DNA from: Plantago ovata
Taxonomy: Eukaryota > Streptophyta > Magnoliopsida > Lamiales > Plantaginaceae
Assembly: GCA_028274465.1 (NCBI GenBank)
Contig: CM051455.1
Span: forward strand, 76,961,327-77,025,326
Direction: 5' to 3'
DNA length: 64,000 bases
Made by a program: the position numbers and the translations under genes. Below, piece after piece: positions 22,579-33,850 of this stretch; the first letter of the stretch is position 1; each line of letters begins with the position of its first letter. Below the pieces are notes generated by a model. The model saw only the letters and a program-made list of their open reading frames with translations. It made no database searches and was not told where the DNA came from.

Positions 22579-23399
22579 ATAATAGAGGTTGGAATTAAAA
22601 AAATATATTAATTAAAGATTAATATATGCACATGGGCAAAATCTAATAGAGTTAGAATTGACTTGGACTTGCATGTGGGTCCGAAAAGTGGGACCCACAT
22701 ACTCCCTCCATAGGCGCGGTCGAATGGGTGAAGGAGGAAGGAGTCAAACTCCTTCCTCCATTCAAACTTAAGGGGCATGTTTTCCTAATTGAGTTATGAT
22801 TTAATTAGGGAATGAACCTAGACACAAAGGTTTACTTGTGCAATACGAATTAGAATTCTTATTCCTTTTAGGAGTCTTAAAGAATGTTCTTTAGGTTTCT
22901 ATTGACTACTATATATGTAGATGGGTAGAGAGCTTTTCTCATATGCATTATTATTCACTCTTCTATTCTCTCAAGAAAAAGCTCTCTCCCTCCTACCTCT
23001 AGCCACTGGCGCAGCCGCCCCTCTCTCTCTGGTTAACCGAGTTTGACTCGAGAATATCCTAGCATTCTCTCGATAAGCTATTCATCCGTGGATACCAAGG
23101 TTGAGGTTTGCAGGAGCTGGAAACTAACCTTTATTGTCTTGCAGATATTCAGGAAAGCATATTAGATATCTTCGACTTCAACGAATGAGAAGATACACCG
23201 GACTATTACGAAGATCATATCGGTTGGGCTATCGATTCTGTTTTAATTCTTGCTTTTGGAGTATTGTAAGTCTTGTAACTGATGTGTTTCAATATACGTT
23301 ATATGCATGATCAATTATGTATGCATGTTAAGAAAATTTTGAATTTCGCTGCACTACCCTAGGGGTAATTCTAACTGTATTTTCTTACAGTTACTTCAC
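22579..23399 (+). mobile_element. Element C 3' LTR, second part
   Basis: Resumes the C LTR after the G insertion. Contains a TATATATG run at 22911-22918, a likely TATA region, then CTCTCTCCCTCC-type pyrimidine tracts and a U5 with 'catccgtggataccaagg', which matches the U5 of B (12238-12255). Ends TTCTTACA at 23399. Confidence 0.78.
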
Positions 23400-25568
23400 C
23401 AGACTCGCTCAGCTTGTTTCTGAACATCCACTTTGTACCAATTTCTTTCTTTCCTTCAGCAAGGGGTACAAGTTTCCAGACTTTGTTCCTTTCAAATTGA
23501 TCCAGTTCTTCTTGCATTGCCTTGATCCATTCAGAATGCTTTAAAGCTTCTTCTATGGTTTTCTACTGAGACATAAGTCCAAGCCACAGCACACAGAAGA
23601 GAAAGGCTTTTCAAATCCGATTTAGAACTTGTTCACGAAGAATGAATAAACCTTCTATTAGTTTGATGAGATACTATATAAAAGTAATAGAAGGCCTTTG
23701 GGTTCAATTTCTGAAACGAAGGAAGAGCACAAAGCTTCTACCTCAACAATTATTGCTTCTTCAGCAAGTTCTTGGTTGGTAGATACTTTGGATCTTGTCA
23801 CTTGGCGTTTGTCAATACAACCAATCATATCCTTAGAGGGATGATCTCTAATCCATTTGTTAACAGGTTTTCTGCTCTTAGGATCTGGATATGTTTGCGT
23901 TTCAGCATGTGACTCTTTAGCATGTACTTGTTCAGTACTACTGGTATCTGGTTGTGTTTCAACTGAAATAGGTTCATCAGCAACTACTTGTTCAGTATTG
24001 CTGGTTTGAGATAACCCGTTGGTAGGCACAGGGGGTTGCGTAGTTTCAGAAACATCTGGAGAAACTGCATCTTTAGCCGGGAATTCCTTATCACGAACTA
24101 CATTTATCTTGTCATGACTTGGTGTTGGAGTGTCATTGTCAGAATCATCATGAAGTTCAATAAGTTTGACTTTTCCAGCATTGGATTCAGTTCTTTGCTC
24201 GTGTATGAGTAGTTTCTTCATACATTCTGATATTTCCTCTTCAACAGGAACTCCTTGTATCTTTTCATAGAATACAACATGCACTGGTTCTTCAATCTTT
24301 TGTGCCTTTTTGTTGTAAATTATATAAGCTTTGCTTTGTAAGGAGTAACCAAGAAATATCGCTTCATCTACCTTTGGTTAAAGTGTTCTTAAATATTCTC
24401 TACCATTGTTAAGAACAAAACATTTGCAACCAAATACTCTTAGATGAATGATGTTAGGAGGTCTTCCAACAAATAACTCATAAGGAGTTTTGTTGTATTC
24501 CTTAGTTATCAAGCATCAATTTTGAGTATAGGAGGCAGTATTAATCGCTTCAACCTAATAAGCTTCACTTATTTCAGTGTCAGCAAGCATGGTTCTATCT
24601 GCTTCCTTAAGGGTAAGATTCTTCCTTTCAGCAACACCATTTTGTTGCGGTGTCCTTACTGAGGATAACTGATGTTGTATGCCTTTTGAAGTGCAATACT
24701 CAGTTATATACTGGTTTACAAACTCAGTACCATGGTCTTATCTGATGATTTTTACCTTGTCATTTTTCATGACTTCGAGCTTATTCAGCAAGTTAGGTAT
24801 TTCTGTGCTTCTTTCAGACTTTTGTTTGATGAAAATTACCCAAGTGAACCTTGAATAATCATCTACCACCACCAGACCATACTTCTTACCAGCATAGCTT
24901 GTTGAAGAAGATTCAAACAAGTCCATGTGCAAGAGTTGTAAAGGTTTTGTAGTTCACGGTACTGCCTTTTTCTTGAAAGAAGTTTTGGTTTGATTACCTT
25001 CCTGACATGCAATGAAAACACCATCCTTCTTAAAAGTAACCTTAGGTAATCCTACTACGAGTGCCTTTTTAGAAATCATATTCAGCGTCTTGAAGTTTAG
25101 GTGACTAGCTCGTTTATGCCATAACAATGCTTCTTCAGCAAGGCAATCATGTTATGAGATAAGACATTTTTCAATGATTGCTGAAGACCAATCTACAGTG
25201 TAAAGACCTCCTGATCTTCTAGCAACCATGATTACCTTCTTTGTCTCAAAGTCAATAAGTTTACATTCATCACTTTTGATTTTGATGAAATAACCTTTGT
25301 CAGCAAAGTGACTCATGTTGAAAAGGTTAAATTTAAGATTTTTTACATAAAGAACTCCTGATATATTAATGCACCCTAAATTCACATCACCATAGCCTTT
25401 AGTAGAACCAAAGCCTCCACCAGCACACCTTATTGTTTGACCTTTAGACCACCGTCTATAGTTTATAAGGTTTTTCTTATTGCCCGTCTTGTGCTTTCCG
25501 CAGCCACTGTCAAAGTGCCAAATTGCATTGTTTGTCTCCGTGGCGGAAGTCTGCACAATCAAGAGCAA
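23400..25568 (-). pseudogene. Element A2 pol: protease, integrase and start of RT
   Basis: Read right to left: protease WHFDSGCGKHKTGNK (DSG intact), GAG-pre-integrase (TSHLNF region, with a stop near 25152), integrase DLFESSSTSYAGKKYGLVVVDDYSRFTWV (24738-24932), NGVAERKN-type Glu region, ACYTQ ... KTPYELFVG in pieces, then the acidic linker [21 protein letters not shown] and the [14 protein letters not shown] RT start ending at the GTTAC target. Many stops and shifts. It would have encoded the same polyprotein as A1 and A3. Confidence 0.82.
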
Positions 25569-25573
25569 ACAAG

Positions 25574-27929
25574 TTAATTATCCAAGATTGGATGTCCATT
25601 AACATGTTTAAGAAAACGTCCAGTGGAAACCCAAGTCTTGAATTTTTCAATCTTAACTTGTTTTCTACTTGCTGAGGAACTAGATGGTTTAGAACCAAAC
25701 GACTTTTGAGCATTGCTAGTTAAGTCCACTTTCTGATGTGGTGTCTTGTTTGGTTGACCCTTTTGTAGAATATACTTTTCAGTAAGTTCTTTTCTAGAAA
25801 GGTTCCTTCTAGTCCTAGCATTCCGAGTATTGTCAGTACTCTTGGGCTTGGATTTGTTCAGCTCGTTGAAGTATCTTTGCTGACTCTGCTTATACTCGTG
25901 AAAAAGTTGATTTTGCTTGGTTTTGTATCCAAGTCCACTTTTTTGGAGTATGCTGAATTTTTGTTTCAGCAACCTTATTTGATTCAGGTTTTTCAGCAAA
26001 GGACTTCTGATTACTTTTGTTAGTAATCTTTCCTTTAGACTTAACAATTTACTTTACAACAACTTGTTTGGCGGATTGCTTGTCAGTATCCTTTTTCTGA
26101 TCAGATTTCTTTTCAGCAACCTGTTTCCCTTTCGAAGTCTTGTTACATTGAGTAGCAACAGCGGCCTTCTTGGTCATAGGTACTTGATTGCTTATTTCAG
26201 CAACCTTAGATTGACCAATTTGATAGAGTTCTGGTTGACCACTATCAATAGCACGAACAAAGGTAATTGGTGATTTGTCTTTACTCAAGAGTATCACATC
26301 ATCACCTTCATAGGTGGCACCTAAACCTTCTTTCTGAGATGGATCTCTCAGATAAGAGTTTTGTTACTAGCATTCGCATAAGATTTGAAATTGAATTTCA
26401 TCTTTTTCATCTCTTGTATTTCAGCAAGTAACTTTAGAATTGAGGACTGATATTCTTCCAATTCTATTGCCATTTGAGCATTTTTCTCTGTAGTTTCAGC
26501 AATTAGCTTTTTGAGATGCAATATTTCAGCATCCTTCTTTTCTGACTCAGCGCTCAGCACAACGTACTTTTCAGCAGTTTGCTTAGTCAAAAGTTCAGCA
26601 TTTTGTAGTTTCTCTTGCTGTTTGCTCAGAGTTTTCTCAAATCTTTCGATTTCTCCTTGAATTCTATAAAGGTCAATATCATCTTCACTTTCTGAATTAG
26701 AGTCAGAGGTAGGAGAATTTACCTGATCGGCCATGAGGCGGAACTCGTAGTTTGACACATCTGGGTAAGCTTCCATGGCAATTCCACACATTTCTTTGCC
26801 TATTTCTATGTCCAAAGTAGCTTCCTCTTCTTCACAGTCTGAACTTTCTACCTCACTGTCTTCAGAGCTTGTTTCAATGCAAAGAGCATCGATTTTTGCT
26901 TGAATCTTTTTCTTTTCTTCAGCAATCAAAGCCTACTTGAACTTCTTCTTCTTTTCAGCAGACTTCCCTTTCAGCAAGGGACAGTTTGCTTCGAAGTGTC
27001 CAGGCTTTTTGCAATAAAAGCAAAGATCATTGCCGACTACTGGTTCTTCTGAAGAGTTTGCTTGCTGAACTTGCTTGTTCAGCGAGCTAGCTTCATTCTT
27101 GTACTTATGGTAGCTGCTACCAAGATGCTTTTTCAGCTTCTCTTTTGCTTTTCGCCTTTCAAGTTCCTTGTTGATGAATTTCTTCATGTTTCTAACTGCA
27201 AGAGCATTTTCATCAGCAGGCTCTTTGTTACTCTTATTTTCAGAAGATGAAGGATTGGCAGCAAGAGCAATGTTTTGCAACTTTTCAGCAAACACACTTT
27301 CTCTTTGCTTTGTCTCATAGTTGACCATAGAAAGGTGAGAGAACAACTCAGTTGGAGTGATGTTTGGCATTCCTTGATTGTACTAGAAGTTCGGCGTGTG
27401 GATCCATTCTTGATTCAAACTTCTGATAATTTTTACATTTTCAGAATCTAACTAGAAGTTTCCAACACCGAAGGCAGCCATTTCAGTCACAACAGTTGTG
27501 AACCTGAAGTCCAAGTCTTCCAGTGACTCATTGGCGCCTTGTTTGATGGTTTGAAACTTCAACTTTAGCACTTCTAGTTTGTTTTCCTTTGTTTTGTCAG
27601 ATCCAGCACAAAGATCTTGAACCATTTTCCAAGCTTCCTTAGCAGTTTTAGCACCCCCATAGTTTGCACTGTATAGTGTCTGGAGTAGATCGAATGATGA
27701 TGTTTCTTGCTTGGTACGACGGTGTCGACTGGTTCTCCTAAGATAGTTTCCTTTCCACCAGTATCTGTGGTCATGTGAGAAAAGCTTCTTTCAACTTTAG
27801 TGATCTTGATTGGGCCATCGTTTATGACAGTCACCATCTCATCACTAATGGCCTCAAGATGTAGCATCATGTTGTTCGCCATTTCTCATAGTTTTCCAGC
27901 TTCAGCAAAGGAGCGTCTCCTAAAGACAT
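25574..27929 (-). pseudogene. Element A2 gag
   Basis: Starts at the ATG at 27927-27929 (MSLGDAP context shared with A3). Capsid-like N-terminal half is broken (27574-27882; stops near 27385 and 27455), then a piece with NITPTELFSHLSMVNYETKQRE and an intact CCHC knuckle CFYCKKPGHFEANC, a glutamate-rich coiled-coil-like stretch (26348-26929: EIERFEKTLSKQQEKL), and the lysine-rich tail ending VNGHPILDN-stop at 25574. That terminal stop is shared with A1 and A3. Confidence 0.82.
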
Positions 27930-28031
27930 CCTGTGAGCAAGCAAATAACTACCAAACTGATCAAGTGAGAGTGATTTACGGAAAGCACCTAAGGGGATCT
28001 AGGTTCAGTGGTGAAGGTTAAAGAACATCTA

Positions 28032-28044
28032 GCTCCGATACCAC
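28032..28044 (-). promoter_or_regulatory. Primer-binding site of element A2 (variant)
   Basis: The minus strand reads TGGTATCGGAGC next to the LTR: one base different (G for A) from the TGGTATCAGAGC of A1 and A3. Confidence 0.8.
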
Positions 28045-28045
28045 T

Positions 28046-29689
28046 TGTTGGTCCCTTTAAACAACAAGAAAAGGCTAGGGGGGGTGAATAGTCTTTTAAA
28101 ACTTTTCGTCGTTTAAAACTTTCTCAACAAGCACTTATTACTTTTCAGTAATCAGTTTGCTGATACTTAACTTTCTCAGCAAGTGCTTGTTACTTATCAG
28201 TGACAAGTTTGCTGATACTAAAAAACAGAATGCATAAATCTTGTACAAAAACTTTCTCAACAAGCACTTATTACTTTTCAGTAATCAGTTTGCTGATACT
28301 TAACTTTTTCAGCAAGTGCTTGTTACTTATCAGTGACAAGTTTGCTGATACTTAAAAACAGAATGCATAAATCTTTTACAATAAGTGGTTTTGTCAGAAA
28401 GCTAGTTTCAGCAAGTAAATAGATTGACAGTGTAAAACAACGCAGCTTGCTGAAAGATAACTGGAAAAATGGAAATCACACAAATACTTTATAGTGGTAT
28501 CTGAGAGTGGAGTAATCTCTCAACTAATCCACTTTGTCCTTTCTAGGACTGAATCCACTAAGATAAGATATGAGGTTCCTTACGAATCCTATCACAAATG
28601 ATTCTCAGAAACCAAAGCACACTCGCCTTGTTTCCAACCTAAAAGTGGAGAACTAAATCTTGTTCTCCACCAAACTTGGGACACTTAATCAACAAAACTA
28701 TGCTTGATTAATTTCCCCTGAATTTCACGCCTGAATAAGGGTGTTTATCAGTTAGAGAAGTTTGGGATGAGATGACTTGAATATAACTTTGCAGCTATAA
28801 CAAATAATCTAAAGAAACACAACTTGTACTACTTTGCAGTAAGCAAGTTTGTTGTTTCTGGTCTCAAGACTTGTTCTTGTTTAGAATAAAGAACACTTAA
28901 CTAATTTCTTAGCTTTCGATGTTGTACTTCTTAACAAGTAGCTTTTGTTTCAAGCTTAAGTCTTGGAACGGATCAATAGGCAGTAAAGAGTAGAGAAGGA
29001 TTTGAATGTTTAAAGCATAAGTGAGAGTTTGATCACGTTGTTGACACGCCCTTCTACTCCGCCTAAGGTCTTCTATTTATAGTGTCTCAAGGGAGCCGTT
29101 TGAATTTCAAATTCTAAGGCTTGTACCTTAAGATGTCACTATCTTTCTTTTGTACTTTCAGCAGCGCTTCTTCATTTATCTTCTTGTCTTCATGTTCTTC
29201 GCGTGCTATCTTTGCATTTAATATTTTTTTGAATCAAATTCAAATATGAACCTTGGTGCCAGAATGCAAGTACTTCTTCAGCAAAGAGGTCACATATGTT
29301 GTCAGCAAGTGGTCATTCTCAGTTTCAGCAAACACAACCTACTCTGTCATATAGATGTTCACTTATGCAAGCTGTTGCTCAAAATCTTACTTTCTGAACC
29401 AACATGTGCCTTTGTAGATATCTTTCTCAGAATTCTTCTAAGTCTTCAGTCTTCGATTTTCCACTTTCTGAGCGGTTCTAGGTCTTCAATAAATTGTTTG
29501 TAAAAACAAAGTACATCATCAGCAAGCTTAAGAACCTAACTAGTACCTACACTAAGTCTTTCAGCAAACGTTCCTCTTTTACAATGTCCTTAAAATTCTA
29601 AATTCCTATGGACCTTAAGAGTACTAGTCACTGGACTTTACTTAATTTAGCATGGTTAATTGCTCATCAAAATTACAAGTTTCCTAACA
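28046..29689 (-). mobile_element. Element A2 5' LTR
   Basis: Plus-strand reading TGTTGGTCCC ... TTTCCTAACA, collinear with the A1 LTRs. TATA box TATAAATA on the minus strand at 29074-29081. Contains a 132-bp tandem duplication not present in the A1 LTRs. Confidence 0.88.
28115..28378. repeat. 132-bp tandem duplication in A2 LTR
   Basis: Two copies (starts 28115 and 28247) of a unit that is itself two ~60-base half-repeats, each with AGCAAG near the start and TTTGCTGATACT near the end around an ATTACT/AGTAAT stem. Confidence 0.85.
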
Positions 29690-29877
29690 ATCAGTAAGCA
29701 AAAGAACCTATTTAGTACCTATACTAAGTCTTCAGCAAATGTTCCTCTTTTACAATACAATGTCCTTTAAAAATTCTAATTTCCTATGGACCTTAGGAGT
29801 ACTAATGATTGGACTGTTCTTAATTTAGCATGTTAATTTGTTCATCAAAATTACAAGTTTCCTAACAAAGGGTTTGA
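29690..29877 (-). repeat. Duplicated LTR end beside A2
   Basis: A second, diverged copy of about the last 160-190 bases of the A LTR, again ending TTTCCTAACA. Either a tandem duplication of the LTR edge or a fragment of an older A LTR used as insertion site. Confidence 0.8.
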
Positions 29878-29879
29878 AA

Positions 29880-30230
29880 TTAAACGTCCTTTTGTATATC
29901 AATACTCTATGTATCCCAATGATGAACCATGTCCTTGTCCGCCAAATTCTCGTTCGTTGGTGTTCAACTGGACAGTTGCACCATAAGTCACCTCAACTAG
30001 TAGGTTGCTACAAGTGTTGCATTGTGATAAGGGTGTAAGATTGGATGTAAATATTTCGCCAGTCAATTTACGACATCTTGTACTTGATGATGTTCGTCAT
30101 AATGGGCATTTGATTCAAAGGTGGTTCTCTTCGTTATCCTTAACTTGGAATCTGGAGACTTTGGTTTGCACTAATCGTGATGTTTATATATCATCAATGC
30201 TTCTAATTGCACTCATTTGATTCGAAGGTG
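29880..30230 (+). pseudogene. Possible host LRR-type gene relic
   Basis: Sequence next to the A2 LTR with protein-like reading frames unrelated to the retroelements. Frame 1 gives FEIKRPFVYQYSMYPNDEP (29880-29995) to a stop; a shifted frame (30005-30220) gives VNLRHLVLDDVRHNGHLIQR and LTWNLETLVC, which has leucine-rich-repeat spacing of the F-box/LRR sort. A repeated 'ttgattc.aaggtggttctct' block (30111 and 30219) suggests two repeat units. The family is not certain, the frame is broken, and no start or intron is definable. Confidence 0.35.
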
Positions 30231-30530
30231 GTTCTCTCCCGTCTCCTTCAAAATCTCAAGTTCACTTCCTCGCCGCTGCACCATATCTCTATCTCGTCTA
30301 CATCACCTCCCCTCGATCTCATCTCCTCTAATTGACCTCCCTCTCTTGTGAAATTTCTTCATGGTAATACTTCAACTCATAGATGTAAAGAAGGAGAGGT
30401 GAATAATCGCCTCATTTATATGGATCGCTCAAGTTACGGAAGTATCAGGATTTATCAGTTTGATCGATTAGAGATACAATTCATCAGGTTTTGATCTACA
30501 TATACCTTTTTTTATGCTTACCTGGTGTAT
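30231..30530. other. Unassigned flank
   Basis: Pyrimidine-rich stretch (TCTCC/CTCC runs to about 30350) then AT-rich sequence. I see no gene or repeat boundary here. Confidence 0.5.
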
Positions 30531-30950
30531 GAGTTGACCAAATTCAATTTTTGAAAATTTTATTTTCAAACCGAACAGCCTTAGCTTTAAAAAAGAAAAA
30601 TTAATAAAAAAGTTTAAAACAAACAAAAAAATAATCAGAAAATTCATTAAACATTTTAAAAATAAAAAATAATTATAAATAAATAAAAGGATCCATTGAT
30701 TTTTTATACCCTCTTAGCGTCCCTAATAACGAAATGAACCACCTTAGTTTATCAATTACATTTTAGTCCAAAGTCAACAAAAATTCACTTTTCCAAAATT
30801 GAATTTTGATGAAACCAAACAAACCTTAGTGTTTTCAAATAAAAAAGATAAAGAATTAAAAGAAAAACTAAGTAAAATCCTAAATAATAAAATAAATTTT
30901 AAAGAAACAAATCTTAAACTAAAAAAAAATTTATCTTCATCATCCCCAAA

Positions 30951-30984
30951 GCTTCGGTACCGTAATTTTTTCCGGTACCGAAGC
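30951..30984. repeat. CGGTACCG hairpin
   Basis: Arms AGCTTCGGTACCG and CGGTACCGAAGCT around a TAATTTTTTC loop. More partial copies lie at 31100-31145. Confidence 0.8.
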
Positions 30985-31423
30985 TCCAGCGCCGAAAACG
31001 ATGGAGCAAGCTGCTCCACCAACATTAACGGAGCAGCAAGCAACTTGCTCCACCACCAGATCGGTGGAGCAGCAGCTCCACCATTGCTCCACCGTTATCG
31101 GCACCGGAGCTCCGATACCGGAATTATCTAGTACCGAAGCTTTAGCGAAGAAGAAGATGGATGGATCTTGTTAAATATTTAATTTTTATTTTATTATATA
31201 ATTCTCTTTAGATTTTTAAATCTTTAAATTAATTTTTTGACTGAAAATATTTATTTTTCTTAAGTCATGTTAGGTTGGAAGGTGTTTAAAGTGTTGGTCA
31301 ACTCAAATGGATTAAAATGTAATTGAGTTGGGACTAAAATGTAATTGATAACACAAGAGGGTCCTTTATGAGAAAGGCCTTCATAGTGAGCCCTTATAAT
31401 CAATTTTCTCTAAATAAAATTAA

Positions 31424-31720
31424 GGTGGAGCTTCAGCTCCACCATTAATGGCGGAGCAGAAAGCTCCACCTCTGCTCCGCCAGATCAATGGCGGAGCTTT
31501 GCTCTGCCATATCTAGACGGGGGAGCAGAAGCTCTTCCTGTTAATGGCGGAGCAGAGCTCCGCCAGATCTAGGCGGTCCTTTCTCCGCCAGATCAATGGT
31601 GGAGCAAAGCTTCGCCATATTGGTGGAGCTTCAGCTCCACTGTTTTTCAGTGGAGCTACACCGGAAAACTTGATTGAGTTTAGCTCCGCCATTAATGGTT
31701 GAGCTAAAGCTCCACCATGT
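31424..31720. repeat. Array of GGAGC/GCTCC hairpins
   Basis: About ten short inverted repeats in 300 bases, e.g. GGTGGAGCTTCAGCTCCACC at 31424-31443, arms GGCGGAGCAGA/TCTGCTCCGCC at about 31450-31481, GGCGGAGC-AG-AGCTCCGCC near 31546-31564. Many are joined by ATTAATGG or AGATCAATGG. Confidence 0.85.
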
Positions 31721-31856
31721 TTTTTATTTAATTAATTAATTTTTTATTTTTTTATTTTTCTATATTTTAGCTTATTTTTTTATCTTTAAAACATATAAGC
31801 TTAGGGCATGTTTGGTTTGAAAACCAAAATTTTAGATTTTGAATTTGGTCAACTCA

Positions 31857-32154
31857 AAAAGTGAATTTTGTCCCAATTTATAAGTTTTGATCTAAGAGGA
31901 CTTAATTTGAGAATGGGTACTCTAAGGGAGTACTAAAGTGAAATTATCTCTAAGAGATAACAGAACCTTAATGATACTATGGTTTTGTTATTTTCGTCCG
32001 AAAAGCAATTAAATTCACTTCATATCAATTCATTTGCTTAGACTCTGTTCGATGATTATCACTACGGTTGAAAATATCTCAAATGATTAATAAATTTAAA
32101 TTGAATTTAACTTACCTGAGCTTATTTGAAGTATAAACATTAAATAAGCAATTA
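31857..32154. other. AT-rich flank of element A1
   Basis: No gene or repeat recognised. Its last five bases AATTA differ at one position from the AATTC after the other end of A1, so they may be a mutated TSD. Confidence 0.5.
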
Positions 32155-33834
32155 TGTTGGTCCCTTTAAACAACAAGAAAATACTAGAAAGGGGGGGGGG
32201 GGTTGAATAGTCTTTTCAAACTTTCGTCGTTTAAAAACTTTCTCACCAAGTGCTTATTACTTTTCAGTAATGAGTTTGCTGATACTTAACTTTCTCAGCA
32301 AGCGTAAATTACTTTTCAGTAACTTGGTTTGCTGATACTTAAAATCAGAGAGCGGAAGTCTTTCATTCAATAAGTGCTCTTTCAGTAAATAAAGGTTTCA
32401 GCAAGTGATGTGAGTGACTGTGTACAGACAAATATGATTTGCTGAAAACTAAATACAGTAAGTAAATCACACAAATACTTTTAGAGTGGTATCTGAGAGT
32501 GGCGTAATCTCTCAACTAATCCACTTTGTCCTTTCTAGGACTGAATCCACTAAGATATGATTGAGGTTCCTTACAATCTACTATCTAAAGCGATTCAAAC
32601 AGAAACCAAAGCACACTTGCTTCGTCTCCAACCTAATCTAGAGAACTTCACCTTGTTCTCCACCAAACTTGGTACTTTTAATCAGCAAAACTATGCTCGA
32701 TTAAGTTCCCCCTGAATTTCACGCCTGAAAGGGTGTATTTTCAGTTAGAGAGTTTTGGGGTGAGATGACTTAATTATTTTCAGTTACAACAAGTAATCTA
32801 AGAAACACAACTTGAATACTTTGCAGTAAACAAGTTTGATCGTTTCTGGTGTCAAGACTTGTTCTTGTTCTAAAGAAAGAACACTTAACTAATTTCTTAG
32901 CCGAGTTTTTTCTAGTTCTTCACAAGTAGCTTTTTCAAGCTTTAAGTCTTGGAACGGATCAATGGCAGTATAGAGAGTTTGAAGGTATGTGAGTTTAAGC
33001 ACAAGTGAGAGTATGATCACGTTGTTGACACACTTCAACTCTTCGCCGGATGACCTCTATTTATAGTGCAAGAAAGGAGCCGTTTGAATTTCAAATTCCA
33101 AGTCTTTTGATCCTTAACATGTCACTATCTTGCTTTTGTACTTTCAGCAGCGTCCGTGTTTGTCTTCTAGTCTTCATATCCTTCGCGTGCAAGCTTTGCA
33201 TTTAATGCTCTGTTGAATAAAATTCAAACAGTAACATTGGAGCGCAAATACAAGTACTTTCAGCAAGAGGTCACATATGATCCATCAGCAAGTGGTCAGT
33301 CTCAGTTTCAGTAAGCACAACCTACTCTGTCTTTCAGATTTTCACTTATGCAATGCTGTTGCTGAAGTTTCCACTTTCTGAGCAACACGTGCCTTTGTAG
33401 ATACCAGTCTTCAGCAAGCTTCTAGTCTTCAGATCTTCAATTTCTTCAATTCTTCAGTTTCTTCGAAAACTTCAATTCTTCAGATCTTCAAAAACTATTC
33501 TAGCTTTCTGAGCGGTTTCTAAATGCTTCAATAGTTTGTTTGTAAATAAACAAAGTACATCGTCAGCAAATGCTTCAATAGGTTATTTTCTTTTCAGAAA
33601 ATAAGAAACATCATAAGCTTCAGCATCAATAAGTTATTTTCTTCTCAGAAAATAAAATACATCATACGTAAAAGAAATAACTTACCTAGCACCTAATCTA
33701 AGTCTTCAGCAAACGTTCCTCTTTTACAATGTCCTTAAAATTCTAAATTCCTATGGACCTTAAGAGTACTAGTTACTGGACTTTCCTTAATTTAGCATGG
33801 TTAATTGGTCATCAAAATTACAAGTTTCCTAACA
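32155..33834 (-). mobile_element. Element A1 3' LTR (minus sense)
   Basis: Plus reading TGTTGGTCCC ... TTTCCTAACA. TATA box TATAAATA on the minus strand at 33058-33065. A 12-G run lies about 35 bases from the left end. The right part repeats CTTCAGATCTTCAATT-type blocks. Confidence 0.93.
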
Positions 33835-33850
33835 AATTTCCCCCTTTTTG
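33835..33850 (-). promoter_or_regulatory. Polypurine tract of element A1
   Basis: The minus strand reads AAAAAGGGGGAAATT directly before the 3' LTR. Confidence 0.88.

Larger units (their letters stand above)
2178..23399 (+). mobile_element. Copia element C (5'-truncated, interrupted by nested element G)
   Basis: The plus-strand internal part runs from 2178 to 5308 and the 3' LTR is split into 5309-6502 and 22579-23399 by nested element G, which is flanked by ATAAT on both sides. The LTR begins TGATAGTATGTATGTCC and ends TTACA, directly followed by family A reverse-transcriptase sequence starting GTTAC, the inferred insertion target. The 5' LTR, gag and protease lie outside the window or were lost. 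Protein and LTR similarity to B show they belong to neighbouring families. Confidence 0.8.
23400..29877 (-). mobile_element. Family A Copia element A2 (3' half lost)
   Basis: Minus-strand element with 5' LTR (28046-29689, plus a duplicated end to 29877), PBS at 28032-28044, gag (25574-27929) and pol down to the start of RT at 23400, where element C was inserted. The rest of RT, RNase H, the extra ORF and the 3' LTR are not in the window. Confidence 0.85.
30531..31856. repeat. Fold-back region with nested inverted repeats
   Basis: An outer inverted pair (30531-30577 with 31809-31856: GAGTTGACCAAATTC / GAATTTGGTCAACTC and TTTCAAACC / GGTTTGAAA) encloses an inner pair (30708-30772 with 31331-31363: ATCAATTACATTTTAGTCC / GGACTAAAATGTAATTGAT). 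Between them lie CGGTACCG palindromes (30951-30984) and a dense GGAGC/GCTCC hairpin array (31424-31720). This resembles a MITE or fold-back transposon. I see no transposase and no clear TSD. Confidence 0.65.

Noticed and set aside
29246..29503. 85-codon plus-strand ORF
   Set aside because: Inside the A2 LTR and antisense to the element; no protein features.
30799..31131. 110-codon plus-strand ORF
   Set aside because: Covers AT-rich and palindromic fold-back sequence; composition only.
32186..32205. Poly-G run as a G-quadruplex
   Set aside because: A single run (7-12 G in different copies) cannot form an intramolecular quadruplex alone; more likely slippage.
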